Shown: positions 8,887 through 18,097, counted from the first letter of the stretch. The stretch: 64,000 nt of DNA from Bradyrhizobium sp. MOS002 (GCF_003020115.1 NZ_PYFX01000005.1:1-64000); one strand, 5' to 3'. Notes: generated from the letters alone by a model not told the origin. Made by a program: numbers and translations.

Positions 8887-10128
8887 ATGAGCAATCGCAG
8901 AGCCTTCATAGCTGCCACGGCGACGCTCGCCTTCGCGTTCTCCGCCAGCCAAGCCTTCGTCAGTGAAGCCCTCGCCCAAAAGAAGTACGACACCGGCGCG
9001 AGCGACACCGAGATCAAGATCGGCCAAACCGTGCCGTTCTCCGGCGCCTATTCCGTCTACGCCAATATCGGCAAGACCCAGGCCGCCTACTTCAAGATGA
9101 TCAACGATCAGGGCGGCATCAACGGCCGCAAGATCAATCTGATCCAATATGATGATGCCTACTCGCCGCCCAAGACCGTCGAGCAGGTGCGCAAGCTCGT
9201 CGAAGGCGACGAGGTGCTGTTCACCTTCCAGATCATCGGCACCGCCGCGAACGCCGCCGTGCAAAAATATCTCAACGGCAAGAAGATCCCGCAGCTGCTG
9301 GCCTCGACCGGCGCCGCGCGCTTCAACGATCCGCAGAACTATCCCTGGACCATCGCTTATAATCCGAACTACGTGTCCGAGGGGCGCATCTACGCCAAGT
9401 ACATTCTCAAGGAGCATCCGAACGCCAAGATCGGCGTGCTCTATCAGAACGACGACATGGGTCGCGACTATCTCGCCGGCCTCAAGAGCGGTCTCGGCGA
9501 CAAGGCCGCCAGCATGATCGTCGGCGAAGTCTCCTACGAGGTCACCGATCCGACGGTGGACTCGCAGGTGGTCAAGCTGAAGTCGTTGGGCGCCGATCTT
9601 TTCTATGATGCCTCAACACCCAAGTTCGCGGCGCAGGCGATCAAGAAAGTCGCCGAGCTCGGCTGGACGCCGGTGCACATTCTCGACATCAATGCGAGCC
9701 CGATTTCGGCGACGCTGAAGCCGGCCGGCCTCGACATCTCCAAGGGCATCATCTCCACCCAATACGGCAAGGAGCCCGGCGATCCCCAGTGGAAGGACGA
9801 TCCGGGTGTGAAAGCGTTCTTCGCCTTCATGGACAAGTATTTCCCCGAAGGCGACAAGCTCAACACCGTCAACACCTATGCTTATTCGGTCGCCGAATTG
9901 CTGACGCAAGTTCTGAAACAGTGCGGCGACGACCTGTCGCGTGAGAACGTGATGAAGCAGGTCGCCAGCATCAAGGACTTCACACCGAGCTTCGCGCTGC
10001 CCGGCATCAAGATCAATACCGGGCCGAACGACTACCGTGTCAACAAGCAGATGCAGATGATGAAGTTCAACGGCGAACGCTGGGAGCTGTTCGGCCCGAT
10101 CATGGAGGATGCAGGTCCGGCGGGTTAG
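8887..10128 (+). CDS. Branched-chain amino acid-type ABC substrate-binding protein (paralog 1)
   Basis: Periplasmic binding protein of the LivJ/Peripla_BP_6 class, 413 residues. The start ATG at 8887 follows AGGAGG. The signal peptide is RRAFIAATATLAFAFSASQAFVSEALA. The mature part opens KKYDTGASDTEIKIGQTVPF and contains the YDDAYSPPKTVEQVRKLVE and VLYQNDDMGRDYLAGL blocks typical of the group. It is followed by a close paralog at 10358 with the same motifs throughout, including an almost identical C-terminus (MMKFNGERWELFGPI). No permease or ATPase gene is beside the pair, so they must use a transporter encoded elsewhere. Ligand unknown. Confidence 0.88.
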   Translation: MSNRRAFIAATATLAFAFSASQAFVSEALAQKKYDTGASDTEIKIGQTVPFSGAYSVYANIGKTQAAYFKMINDQGGINGRKINLIQYDDAYSPPKTVEQVRKLVEGDEVLFTFQIIGTAANAAVQKYLNGKKIPQLLASTGAARFNDPQNYPWTIAYNPNYVSEGRIYAKYILKEHPNAKIGVLYQNDDMGRDYLAGLKSGLGDKAASMIVGEVSYEVTDPTVDSQVVKLKSLGADLFYDASTPKFAAQAIKKVAELGWTPVHILDINASPISATLKPAGLDISKGIISTQYGKEPGDPQWKDDPGVKAFFAFMDKYFPEGDKLNTVNTYAYSVAELLTQVLKQCGDDLSRENVMKQVASIKDFTPSFALPGIKINTGPNDYRVNKQMQMMKFNGERWELFGPIMEDAGPAG

Positions 10129-10157
10129 TCTCTCGGAGATTTCATAAAGTGGGTTAC

Positions 10158-10190
10158 GCCCGGCGGGCGCGCTTCGCGCATCCGCCGGGC
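10158..10190 (+). terminator. GC-rich hairpin after the first binding-protein gene
   Basis: GCCCGGCGG pairs with CCGCCGGGC around an inner GCGC/GCGC stem. It begins 30 nt after the stop. There is no T-tract, so it may be a palindromic repeat or mRNA-stabilising hairpin rather than an intrinsic terminator. The rest of the 229-nt gap before the paralog shows no gene. Confidence 0.4.
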
Positions 10191-10357
10191 CGGCCCACCT
10201 GACGAACTTGCTGCGAAGTTGCGTATCCTACGAACTGCGGGCCCGCGCCCACCTTGCGTTGCAACAACGCCTCATCCACTATCGCCCTCAGCGGTGACAT
10301 CAGGTGCGCATGAGCGCGCCGGATTGATCACCGGCAATAAACACTGAGGAAACGCGA

Positions 10358-11584
10358 ATGAGGAATGGAATGCTGCATCTGGCCACAGCAACGGCGCTGA
10401 CCCTGGCGCTGTCGGTTTCAGCGGCCAATGCCCAGAAGAAATATGATCCGGGCGCCAGCGATACCGAGATCAAGGTCGGCCAGACGATGCCGTTTTCTGG
10501 ACCGGCGTCGGCCTATTCGTCGATCGGCAAGACCCAAGCCGCCTATTTCAAGATGATCAACGACCAGGGCGGCGTCAACGGCCGCAAGATCAATCTGATC
10601 CAGTATGACGACGCCTACTCGCCGCCGAAAGCCGTGGAGCAGATTCGCAAGCTCGTCGAGAGCGACGAGGTCCTGCTGACCTTCCAGATCATCGGCACGC
10701 CGGTGAACGCAGCCGTGCAGAAATATCTCAATTCGAAGAAGGTGCCGCAACTGTTCGCGGCGACCGGAGCCTCGAGGTTCACGGATCCGAAGAACTTTCC
10801 GTGGACGATGGGCTTCAACCCCAACTACTTCGTCGAAGGCCGCATCTACGGACAGTACATCCTGAAGGAGCATCCGAACGCCAAGATCGGCGTGCTCTAT
10901 CAGAACGACGACCTCGGCAAGGACTATCTGAACGGCATCAAGGCCGGCCTCGGCGACAAAGCCGCCAAGATGATCGTGACTGAAGCTTCCTACGAAGTCT
11001 CCGATCCGACTGTCGACTCGCAGATCCTTAAGATCAAGGACGCCGGCGCCGATTTGTTCTTCAGCGCCACCACGCCGAAGCAGGCGGCGCAGGCGATCAA
11101 GAAGATCGCCGAGATGGGCTGGCATCCGGTGCAGATCGTTGACATCAACGCCACCTCGGTCGGCGCGGTGCTGAAGCCGGCCGGACTCGACGCCGCCAAG
11201 GGCCTGATCAGCGTCAATTACGGCAAGGAACCGCTCGATCCGACCTGGAAGGACGATGCCGGCCTTAAGAGGTATTTCGACTTCATGGCCAAGTATTATC
11301 CGGATGGCGACAAGGACTCGAACTTCAACACCTACGGCTACAGCACGGCGCAGCTGCTGGTCCATGTGCTGAAGCAGTGCGGCGACGACCTGACGCGCGA
11401 GAACGTGATGAAGCAGGCCGCGTCGCTGAAGGACGTGACCAGCGACACCGCGCTTCCCGGCATCAAGGCCAACACCTCACCGACCGACTACCGGGTCAAC
11501 AAACAGCTTCAGATGATGAAGTTCAACGGCGAACGCTGGGAGCTGTTCGGCCCGATCATTGAGGATGCGGGTCCAGCGGGTTAG
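10358..11584 (+). CDS. Branched-chain amino acid-type ABC substrate-binding protein (paralog 2)
   Basis: A second Peripla_BP_6 binding protein, 408 residues, clearly a tandem duplicate of the preceding gene: shared AQKKYDPGASDTEIKVGQT opening, shared NAKIGVLYQNDD block and shared GDDLTRENVMKQ stretch. The start ATG follows GAGGAAACGCGA. The signal peptide ends near ANA-QKK. Differences are spread along the protein, which fits an old duplication with possible divergence in ligand preference. The repeat at 11594-11696 directly follows its stop. Confidence 0.88.
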   Translation: MRNGMLHLATATALTLALSVSAANAQKKYDPGASDTEIKVGQTMPFSGPASAYSSIGKTQAAYFKMINDQGGVNGRKINLIQYDDAYSPPKAVEQIRKLVESDEVLLTFQIIGTPVNAAVQKYLNSKKVPQLFAATGASRFTDPKNFPWTMGFNPNYFVEGRIYGQYILKEHPNAKIGVLYQNDDLGKDYLNGIKAGLGDKAAKMIVTEASYEVSDPTVDSQILKIKDAGADLFFSATTPKQAAQAIKKIAEMGWHPVQIVDINATSVGAVLKPAGLDAAKGLISVNYGKEPLDPTWKDDAGLKRYFDFMAKYYPDGDKDSNFNTYGYSTAQLLVHVLKQCGDDLTRENVMKQAASLKDVTSDTALPGIKANTSPTDYRVNKQLQMMKFNGERWELFGPIIEDAGPAG

Positions 11585-11593
11585 TTCTGCACG

Positions 11594-11696
11594 GTCATTC
11601 CAGGCTGGCGCGCGAGCGCCAGACCCGGAATCTCGAGATTCTCAGGTGCGCAATTGCGCACCTGAGTTCGATGCTTTCGCATCGCCCGGGAACGAC
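11594..11696. repeat. Palindromic intergenic repeat with nested GTGCGCAATTGCGCAC-type core
   Basis: The arms are GTCATTCCAGG and CCCGGGAACGAC. Inside are separate hairpins: GGCGCGCGAGCGCC, AGGTGCGCAATTGCGCACCT and GATGCTTTCGCATC. It is a composite of small palindromes between convergent genes, and shares the GCGCAATTGCGC core with family A copies. Confidence 0.75.
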
Positions 11697-11702
11697 GTGG
11701 CT

Positions 11703-12128
11703 CTACTCCGGTATCTCGCCGAAGTTCTTTCCCACCGGCAGCACGGCGTGCCGAATGAGCCGTGAATCCTCCACCGCGGCCTGCCTGTGCTTCACCGCTT
11801 CGCGATAGACGGGATCGCGGATCATCTCGACGAAGGCGGCGACGCTTGGGTATTCGGCGATGAAGCAATGGTCCCAGCGCTCGGCCTCGGGGCCGATTAG
11901 CATCAGCTCGAATTTGCCCTGCCAGACGATGCGGCCGCCGAGGCGTTCGAACACCGGGCCGCTCTCGCGGCCATAGGCCGCATAGGCCTCCGCGCCGCTC
12001 GCCTTGCGGCCATCCGGATAGGCCGCCTCCTTGCGCAAGCGCACCAGGTTGAGCATGTGGATCGGACCGGGGCGGTCGTTGTCCCGGAACTGCGCGAAAA
12101 TCTCCTTGGTCGGATCGATGTGGCCCAT
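11703..12128 (-). CDS. DUF1330 family protein
   Basis: A 141-residue protein with a dimeric alpha/beta-barrel look: MLNLVRLRKEAAYPDG, then YAAYGRESGPVFERLGGRIVWQG, then FIAEYPSVAAFVEMIRDPVYREAVKHR. This layout matches DUF1330 proteins, whose function is undefined; related barrels include small monooxygenase-like and isomerase-like proteins. The start at MGHIDPTKE has GGGAACGCAG upstream. A shorter DUF1330 relative is at 53018-53311. It is convergent with the binding-protein gene. Confidence 0.75.
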   Translation of the reverse strand: MGHIDPTKEIFAQFRDNDRPGPIHMLNLVRLRKEAAYPDGRKASGAEAYAAYGRESGPVFERLGGRIVWQGKFELMLIGPEAERWDHCFIAEYPSVAAFVEMIRDPVYREAVKHRQAAVEDSRLIRHAVLPVGKNFGEIPE

Positions 12129-12262
12129 CTGCGTTCCCTGTTGTTTTATGCCGGCGATCCTAGCCCCGCCGTCGAACCAGCGGAACTGCGGCCATCGAAT
12201 GCCGCACCTCCTAATCACGCGTTAAGCTCTGGGTAACCGGGCCTTAAACAGCGACCGCTAGC

Positions 12263-14515
12263 GTGCGGCGGGGCGGGCTGACCGGGCGTTTGCGTATGGG
12301 GTTGGGAAAGAAAAAGGGTGGGCGGAAGGAGCCGTTGTTCGGCTTGCCTGCAGCACTCGCCGATCTGCGCCTGACCGCGGCCGACCGTATCCCCGGCGGC
12401 GACGACAAGCCGAAGAAATCAACGAAAACATCTGCCAAGCGCAAAAGCGAGGATGCCGGCGACGAGCCGCCGCGCGAGCGGAAGGCGCCGGCCGGCCGCG
12501 GCAGTGCCAAGCGGCGATCGAAGTCGCGCATCGGCGCGAGCCTTGGCCGCCTGGTCTATTGGGGCGCGGTGCTGGGCCTATGGGGTGCGATCGCCGTGAT
12601 CGGCGTCGTGATCTATGTCGGGGCTCATCTGCCGCCGATCCAGTCGCTGGAAATCCCCAAGCGGCCGCCGACGATCCAGATCGTCGGCATCGACGGCAGC
12701 ATGCTGGCGCAACGCGGCGAGATGGCCGGCGCCAACGTCGCGCTGAAAGAACTGCCGCAATACCTGCCCAAGGCGTTCATCGCCATCGAGGACCGCCGCT
12801 TCTATTCGCATTTCGGCATTGATCCCGTAGGCATCCTGCGCGCGCTCGTCACCAACGTGCTTCATCGCGGCGTGTCGCAGGGCGGCTCGACGCTGACGCA
12901 GCAATTGGCGAAGAACCTGTTCCTGACCCAGGAGCGCACCATGGCGCGCAAGCTGCAGGAAGCCGAGCTCGCGATCTGGCTGGAGCGCAAGCATTCCAAG
13001 AACGAGATCCTGGAGCTCTATCTCAACCGCGTCTATTTCGGCTCCGGCGCCTATGGCGTCGAGGCCGCCGCGCAGCGCTATTTCGGCAAGTCGGCCAAGA
13101 ACGTCACCGTCGCGGAGGCCGCGATGCTGGCCGGCCTGGTCAAATCGCCCTCGCGGCTCGCGCCGAACCGCAACCCCGAAGGCGCAGAAGCGCGCGCGAA
13201 AATCGTGCTCACGGCGATGGCGGATGCGAAATTCATCACCGAGGCGCAGGCGCAGGCCTCGATCGGCAAACCCTCCTACAATGTGAAGCCGGTCGGCGCC
13301 GGTACGGTCAATTACGTCGCCGACTGGATCGGCGAGGTGCTGGACGATCTGGTCGGCCAGATCGACGAGAGCATCAAGGTCGAGACCACGATCGATCCGA
13401 AGCTCCAGAGCGTGGCGGAAGCCGCCATCATCGACGAGCTCGCGGCCAAGAGCGTGAAATTCAATGTCAGCCAGGGCGCGCTGGTGGCGATGACGCCTGA
13501 CGGCGCCGTTCGCGCCATGGTCGGCGGCCGGAACTATTCCGAGAGCCAGTACAACCGCGCCGTCACCGCCAGGCGCCAGCCGGGCTCCTCGTTCAAGCCG
13601 TTCGTGTACCTGACCGCGCTCGAGCAGGGGCTGACGCCCGACACCCTCCGGCAGGACGCGCCGATCGAGGTCAAGGGCTGGAGACCTGAGAACTATACGC
13701 ACGAATATTTCGGCGCGGTGACGTTGACCCAGGCGCTCGCGATGTCGCTCAACACGGTCGCCATCCGCCTCGGCCTCGAGGTCGGGCCGAAGAACGTGGT
13801 GCGCACCGCGCACCGGCTCGGCATCACCTCGAAGCTCGAGCCCAACGCCTCGATCGCGCTCGGCACCTCCGAAGTCTCGATGGTCGAGCTGGTCGGCGCC
13901 TATGCGCCCTTCGCCAATGGCGGCTTCACGGCGACGCCGCATGTCGTCACGCGGATCAGGACGCTCAGTGGCAAGCTGCTCTACATGCGCCAGGCGGACG
14001 AGCACAACCAGGTGGTCGACCCGCGCTATGTCGGCATGATGAACGCGATGATGCGGGAAACGCTGATCAGCGGCACCGCCAAGAAGGCGGAGATCCCGGG
14101 CTGGCCGGCGGCCGGCAAGACCGGCACCAGCCAAGACTACCGCGACGCCTGGTTCATCGGCTACACCGCCAACCTCGTCACTGGCGTGTGGCTCGGTAAT
14201 GACGACAACTCGCCGACCAAGAGGGCGACCGGCGGCGGCTTGCCGGTCGAAGTCTGGTCGCGCTTCATGAAGACGGCACACGAGGGTGTGCAGGTTGCAG
14301 CCTTGCCGAGCTCTCCAGGTGGCTGGGGTCTGTCGAACCTGGCGCAGGCGACGTCGCAGGTGTCGCCGCCAACAGCGGCAGCGCCCGCACCGGCACCGGC
14401 ACCGGCCAGCAACGGCGGCTATCGCCCTCCCCCCACGCGCGCCAATGCGCGACCGGAAGCAGCGGCGGGGCTCGATGGCTGGCTGATGGACCGGCTGTTC
14501 GGCGGGAATCGCTAG
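12263..14515 (+). CDS. Penicillin-binding protein 1A family (class A, transglycosylase/transpeptidase)
   Basis: Bifunctional peptidoglycan synthase. A lysine/arginine-rich cytoplasmic tail of about 95 residues precedes one membrane helix (LVYWGAVLGLWGAIAVIGVVIY). The GT51 glycosyltransferase follows, with catalytic EDRRFYSHFG near residue 176 and GGSTLTQQLAKNLFL. The transpeptidase has SSFK near 441-444, SLN in MSLNTVAIRL, and KTG near 618-620. The C-terminus is Ala/Pro-rich, with APAPAPAPA. The start is a GTG at 12263; an ATG at 12296 is an alternative. At 750 residues it is close to the PBP1A/1C-like proteins of rhizobia. It stands alone, with convergent neighbours on both sides. Confidence 0.93.
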   Translation: MRRGGLTGRLRMGLGKKKGGRKEPLFGLPAALADLRLTAADRIPGGDDKPKKSTKTSAKRKSEDAGDEPPRERKAPAGRGSAKRRSKSRIGASLGRLVYWGAVLGLWGAIAVIGVVIYVGAHLPPIQSLEIPKRPPTIQIVGIDGSMLAQRGEMAGANVALKELPQYLPKAFIAIEDRRFYSHFGIDPVGILRALVTNVLHRGVSQGGSTLTQQLAKNLFLTQERTMARKLQEAELAIWLERKHSKNEILELYLNRVYFGSGAYGVEAAAQRYFGKSAKNVTVAEAAMLAGLVKSPSRLAPNRNPEGAEARAKIVLTAMADAKFITEAQAQASIGKPSYNVKPVGAGTVNYVADWIGEVLDDLVGQIDESIKVETTIDPKLQSVAEAAIIDELAAKSVKFNVSQGALVAMTPDGAVRAMVGGRNYSESQYNRAVTARRQPGSSFKPFVYLTALEQGLTPDTLRQDAPIEVKGWRPENYTHEYFGAVTLTQALAMSLNTVAIRLGLEVGPKNVVRTAHRLGITSKLEPNASIALGTSEVSMVELVGAYAPFANGGFTATPHVVTRIRTLSGKLLYMRQADEHNQVVDPRYVGMMNAMMRETLISGTAKKAEIPGWPAAGKTGTSQDYRDAWFIGYTANLVTGVWLGNDDNSPTKRATGGGLPVEVWSRFMKTAHEGVQVAALPSSPGGWGLSNLAQATSQVSPPTAAAPAPAPAPASNGGYRPPPTRANARPEAAAGLDGWLMDRLFGGNR

Positions 14516-14633
14516 GTTCTGCTTGAGGTCCGGGTGACCTCAAAACAAAAACTGCGAAAACAACCCCATGCACAGTAGCCGAGGATAACGAAATCAACGG
14601 CTTGCGCGGGCAGCACAAACGCGCGCGCTGGCT

Positions 14634-14734
14634 GTCATTCCCCGCCAAGGCGGGGAATCCAGTACGCCGCGGCTTCTCGATTCGACAACAGCCGCCTCTG
14701 GAATACTGGATCGCCCGCTTTCGCGGGCGATGAC
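14634..14734. repeat. Palindromic intergenic repeat (GTCATTCC...GATGACAG type)
   Basis: The left hairpin is GTCATTCCCCGCCAAGGCGG and on into GGAAT. The right hairpin is CGCCCGCTTTCGCGGGCGATGAC. The GTCAT and ATGAC ends pair across the element, with CCAGTA and TACTGG inside. It lies between the convergent PBP and metallopeptidase genes. Confidence 0.8.
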
Positions 14735-14760
14735 AGCGTCACATGAGGCATCAACGAGCC

Positions 14761-15516
14761 CTAATCCTCGACCCCATACCGGTGCAAATCGTTACCGTAC
14801 GTATCGAGCCACTTCTTGGCGCGCTCCATCGACGGGCAGACCTTGCCACAGACGCGCCAGAATCGCGCCGAGTGGTTCATCTCGACGAGATGGGCGACCT
14901 CGTGGGCGGCGAGATAGTCGAGCACGTAGGGCGGCGCGAGGATCAGGCGCCAGGAGAACGACAACGAGCCGGCCGAGGTGCAGGAGCCCCAGCGGCTCGA
15001 TTGATCGCGGATCGAGAGCCGCTTGACCTTGACGCCGAGCTCGGCGGCATAGGATTCCGCGGCACGCTGAAGATCGCGGCGCGCCTCGCGCTTGAGGAAA
15101 TCGCTGACGCGACGGTCGGCATGCTCGACGCCGCCGGCAACGCAGAGAATGCGCTCACCGCTATCGCGCACTTCCGTCCACACCGTACCGCGCGTGCCGG
15201 CGCGATGAACGATACGATGAGACACGCCGCGAAGCGGTATCACTGTGCCAGGTTGGAACGGTGCGGCCTTCGGCAAACGGCCGAGACGTGCCGCGATCCA
15301 CGCGCCGTGGCGCTGCGCGAAGTCTTTTGCTTCGGCGAGCGTGCCGCGCGGCGGCATGGTGAGGATGGCTTCGCGATCGCTCGGATGAATTCTGAGCGTG
15401 TAACGGCGCGCGCGGCGATGCCGACGCAGTCGAATCGCAAAATATTGCGATCCATGGGTGATCAGGAGGGTCTTCGGCTCGTGGGGCCGCCGATAGAGGA
15501 GTGCGCGAGTGGCCAT
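14761..15516 (-). CDS. YgjP-type (DUF45) zinc metallopeptidase
   Basis: A 251-residue protein of the YgjP/SprT-like gluzincin group. The zinc motif HEVAHLVEMNHS supplies HExxH plus the downstream His. It is preceded by the family signature RWGSCTSAGSLSFSWRL and followed by FWRVCGKVCP. The start at MATRALLYRR (15516) is chosen over upstream in-frame codons because family similarity begins near LLITHGSQYFAIRL. The substrate is unknown; relatives are small cytoplasmic proteases or nucleic-acid-associated factors. It lies downstream of phaZ on the same strand, separated by about 300 nt of hairpin-rich non-coding sequence. Confidence 0.88.
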   Translation of the reverse strand: MATRALLYRRPHEPKTLLITHGSQYFAIRLRRHRRARRYTLRIHPSDREAILTMPPRGTLAEAKDFAQRHGAWIAARLGRLPKAAPFQPGTVIPLRGVSHRIVHRAGTRGTVWTEVRDSGERILCVAGGVEHADRRVSDFLKREARRDLQRAAESYAAELGVKVKRLSIRDQSSRWGSCTSAGSLSFSWRLILAPPYVLDYLAAHEVAHLVEMNHSARFWRVCGKVCPSMERAKKWLDTYGNDLHRYGVED

Positions 15517-15817
15517 GTCTGTCAGTCCGGGGGGCAGGAGAGCGCCCGGATTCTGCCATAACCGCCGCCAGGGAAAGCGCTCGGCGCAAAAACAAATCAT
15601 TTGCCCAATATACAGGGGTCTGGCGTCCGGGAGACCCTACAGACTGGGGTTGGAACCGGCTTTTTTCGCCCCCGTTGGACGCATGCGACACCCCCAAGGG
15701 CTGAGGTTGGACTCACTCCTACAAAGCTACCCAAATACCTCGAATCTGGCCGGGAACTCGCCCCTGTCGGAGCCTCCGACAGGGCGTTGATTTGCAGCGG
15801 GAAAGCCGAAAACGCGA
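15517..15817. other. Gene-free stretch with strong hairpins between phaZ and the metallopeptidase gene
   Basis: No convincing gene is seen. An almost perfect palindrome of 11-bp arms (CCCTGTCGGAG / CTCCGACAGGG) at 15766-15788 lies shortly after the phaZ stop and could end its transcript. It lacks a T-run. A second short hairpin, GGGTCT / AGACCC, is near 15619-15640. A run TTTTTTCGCCCCC lies near 15661. The stretch could hold a small RNA or just a 3' processing region and promoter. Confidence 0.45.
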
Positions 15818-17146
15818 TTATTCGGCCGCGAGCGCCTGCAATGAGCTCGGATTCGCCGCCGAGACCATGAAGTCATGAATGCGCGGCACGATTTCCGATT
15901 TGAAGCGCGAGCCATTGAACACGCCGTAATGTCCGACGCCCTTCTGGACGTAATGAACGCGGCGATGATCGGGAATTGAGCTGCACAATGTGTGTGTTGC
16001 TTCGGTCTGACCGATGCCGGAGATGTCGTCGTTCTCGCCTTCGACCGTCATCAACGCGACGCGCGTGACCTTGGAGGGATCGACGCGTGTTCCACGATGG
16101 GCCATCTCGCCCTTCGGCAGCGAGTGCTTCACGAACACGGTGTCGACCGTCTGCAGGTAATACTCGGCCGAGAGATCCATCACCGCGAGATATTCGTCGT
16201 AGAAGTCGCGATGCTTGTCGACGAGGTCGCCGTCGCCCTTCACCAGATTGGCGAACAGCTGCTTGTGGGCGTCCATATGCCGGTCGAGATTCATGCTGAT
16301 GAAGCCGTTGAGCTGCAGGAATCCCGGATAGACGTCACGCATCATGCCCGGATGCGGGAACGGCACCTTGGTGATGACGTGGTTGCGGAACCAGTCGATG
16401 CCACGCTCCTGGGCGAGGTTGTTCACCGCGGTCGGATTGCGACGGGTGTCGATCGGGCCGCCCATCAGCGTCATCGAGGTCGGCACGAAGGGATCACGCA
16501 GCGCTTCCATGATCGAAACGGCAGCGACGACGGGAACCGAGGGCTGGCACACCGCCAGCACATGGGTGTTGCCGCCGAGGACATGCAGCATCTCGATGAC
16601 GTAGTCGATGTAATCGTCGAGATCGAAGCGGCCCTCGCTGAGCGGCACCATGCGGGCATCGGCCCAATCGGTGATGTAGACCTCATGCGCCGGCAGGAAC
16701 GCCTCGACCGTACCGCGCAAGAGAGTCGCGTAATGGCCGGACATCGGCGCCACGATCAGCACGCGCGGCTGCGGGCTGCGCAGCGGGCGGGTGAATTTGC
16801 GATCGAAGTAGAGCAGGCGGCAGAACGGCTTTTCCCAGACCGAGCGAACCTCGACGGGGACGCGGATGCCGTTGACCTCGGTGTCGTTGAGGCCCCATTC
16901 CGGCTTGCCGTAGCGGCGCGTGGTGCGCTCGAACAATTCGCAGGCCGCGGCAACCGACTTGCCGACTTCGGTGCGCGCCCATGGATTAAGCGGATTTTGA
17001 AACAGCAGCTTGGTTGCGTCTGTGATCGCACGCGCCGGATTGAGAGAGGCTTGCCCCATCTCATACATCCAGTACATCGGCGTCGTCAGAACCGGACTGC
17101 CTTCGGCCACCAGGGGCGGCGCGCCGCCAAACTCACCAATCGGCAT
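15818..17146 (-). CDS. phaZ: Intracellular poly(3-hydroxybutyrate) depolymerase
   Basis: Degrades stored PHB granules. The 442-residue protein has the PhaZ architecture: N-terminal MYWMYEMGQASLNPA, an alpha/beta-hydrolase core with APMSGHYATLLRGTVEAFLP, and the nucleophile elbow at Cys200 in LAVCQPSVPVVA. Intracellular PhaZ enzymes of this type use cysteine where lipases use serine. The histidine of the triad is in GVGHYGVFNGSRF near the C-terminus. No secretion signal is seen, consistent with a cytosolic granule enzyme. The start at MPIGEFGG gives normal length. A strong palindrome follows the stop. The ABC-2 genes lie upstream on the same strand but 121 nt away. Confidence 0.93.
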   Translation of the reverse strand: MPIGEFGGAPPLVAEGSPVLTTPMYWMYEMGQASLNPARAITDATKLLFQNPLNPWARTEVGKSVAAACELFERTTRRYGKPEWGLNDTEVNGIRVPVEVRSVWEKPFCRLLYFDRKFTRPLRSPQPRVLIVAPMSGHYATLLRGTVEAFLPAHEVYITDWADARMVPLSEGRFDLDDYIDYVIEMLHVLGGNTHVLAVCQPSVPVVAAVSIMEALRDPFVPTSMTLMGGPIDTRRNPTAVNNLAQERGIDWFRNHVITKVPFPHPGMMRDVYPGFLQLNGFISMNLDRHMDAHKQLFANLVKGDGDLVDKHRDFYDEYLAVMDLSAEYYLQTVDTVFVKHSLPKGEMAHRGTRVDPSKVTRVALMTVEGENDDISGIGQTEATHTLCSSIPDHRRVHYVQKGVGHYGVFNGSRFKSEIVPRIHDFMVSAANPSSLQALAAE

Positions 17147-17267
17147 CGCTATATTCCTCTTCGCATCGCAGCATACTGCCGAATGCGTAATATTGCGTCA
17201 ATGCATGGTTCCGTACATCTACGTGGCCCAGGTGCCCAAACCGGGCTGAATCCACGAGAAAGTGACG

Positions 17268-18086
17268 TTATTCGCCGCCTGACAGCAGCGAGCCCTGCAT
17301 CCGGGCGCTGCGCAAAAGGGCAAGGAATGCCCCAAAAGATGCAACCAACAGCACCGCGTTGATGGCCAACGCGCTCAGCATCAGATCGGTCCTGAAGGTG
17401 TTTTCGATCAGCAGCGCGCGCATCCCTTCGAACACGTAGGTCGGCGGCAGCGTCCAGGCGACATATTGCAACCAGACCGGCAGCACGCTGACGGGATAGT
17501 AGACGCAGGCAAGCGGCATGATGCCGAACATCAAGGTCCAGACGATGCTCTCGGCGCCGAGGCCGTTTCGCAGCACGAGGCCGGAGACGAAGATGCCGAC
17601 CGACCAGCTCGTGAAGATCAGATTGCAGAAGAAGGCGATCAGAGGCACGCCGAGCGCATAGACGTTGAAGTGAAACAGGAACAGCGCGAGCAGCGTCATC
17701 GGGATGACGCCGATCGCGAGCCTGATCAGGCTCATGATCATCAGCGACAGCAGGAATTCGATCGGCTTCAACGGGCTCATCATGAGATTGCCGAGGTTGC
17801 GCGCCCACATCTCTTCTAGGAACGAGATCGAAAAGCCGAGCTGCCCGCGAAACAGGATGTCCCAGAGGATGACGGCGCCGATCAGCGTGCCGCCGGCACG
17901 CGCGAAGAAGTTCGCATTCTGCGCGATATAAAGCTGAAGAAAGCCCCAGGTGATGACTTGCAGCGCCGGCCAGTAGAGCAGCTCGAGCAGCCGCGGCCAG
18001 GACGACAGCAGGAGGTACCAATAGCGCAGGATCATCGCGCCGATGCGGTGGAGGGAGATGCCGCGGTGGAGGGAAATCTCGGTCAT
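17268..18086 (-). CDS. ABC-2 type exporter permease
   Basis: A 272-residue membrane protein with six predicted helices and the ABC-2 layout (LLELLYWPALQVITWGFLQLY near the N-terminus; LPPTYVFEGMRALL before the last segment). It pairs with the ATPase at 18187-18990 to export an unknown compound. The start is at MTEISLHRG; the upstream in-frame codons run into a palindromic repeat. The N-terminus holds an 8-residue tandem-like repeat, ISLHRGISLHRIG. The gap to the ATPase is occupied by the family B repeat at 18098-18174. Confidence 0.88.
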   Translation of the reverse strand: MTEISLHRGISLHRIGAMILRYWYLLLSSWPRLLELLYWPALQVITWGFLQLYIAQNANFFARAGGTLIGAVILWDILFRGQLGFSISFLEEMWARNLGNLMMSPLKPIEFLLSLMIMSLIRLAIGVIPMTLLALFLFHFNVYALGVPLIAFFCNLIFTSWSVGIFVSGLVLRNGLGAESIVWTLMFGIMPLACVYYPVSVLPVWLQYVAWTLPPTYVFEGMRALLIENTFRTDLMLSALAINAVLLVASFGAFLALLRSARMQGSLLSGGE

Positions 18087-18097
18087 GGCGCCCTCCC

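Noticed and set aside
12578..14281. A long minus-strand open frame antisense to the PBP gene
   Set aside because: Composition is Arg/His/Asp-rich as expected for the shadow of a GC-rich gene; no motif.
14523..14541. Hairpin TGAGGTC/GACCTCA after the PBP gene as an intrinsic terminator
   Set aside because: It is followed by A-rich, not T-rich, sequence on the coding strand.
15509..15790. A 93-codon plus-strand open frame in the phaZ-metallopeptidase gap
   Set aside because: It overlaps the metallopeptidase start region, has no ribosome site and runs through hairpins.
15999..17362. Plus-strand open frame antisense to phaZ
   Set aside because: High His/Arg/Asp content typical of an antisense shadow; phaZ is strongly supported.
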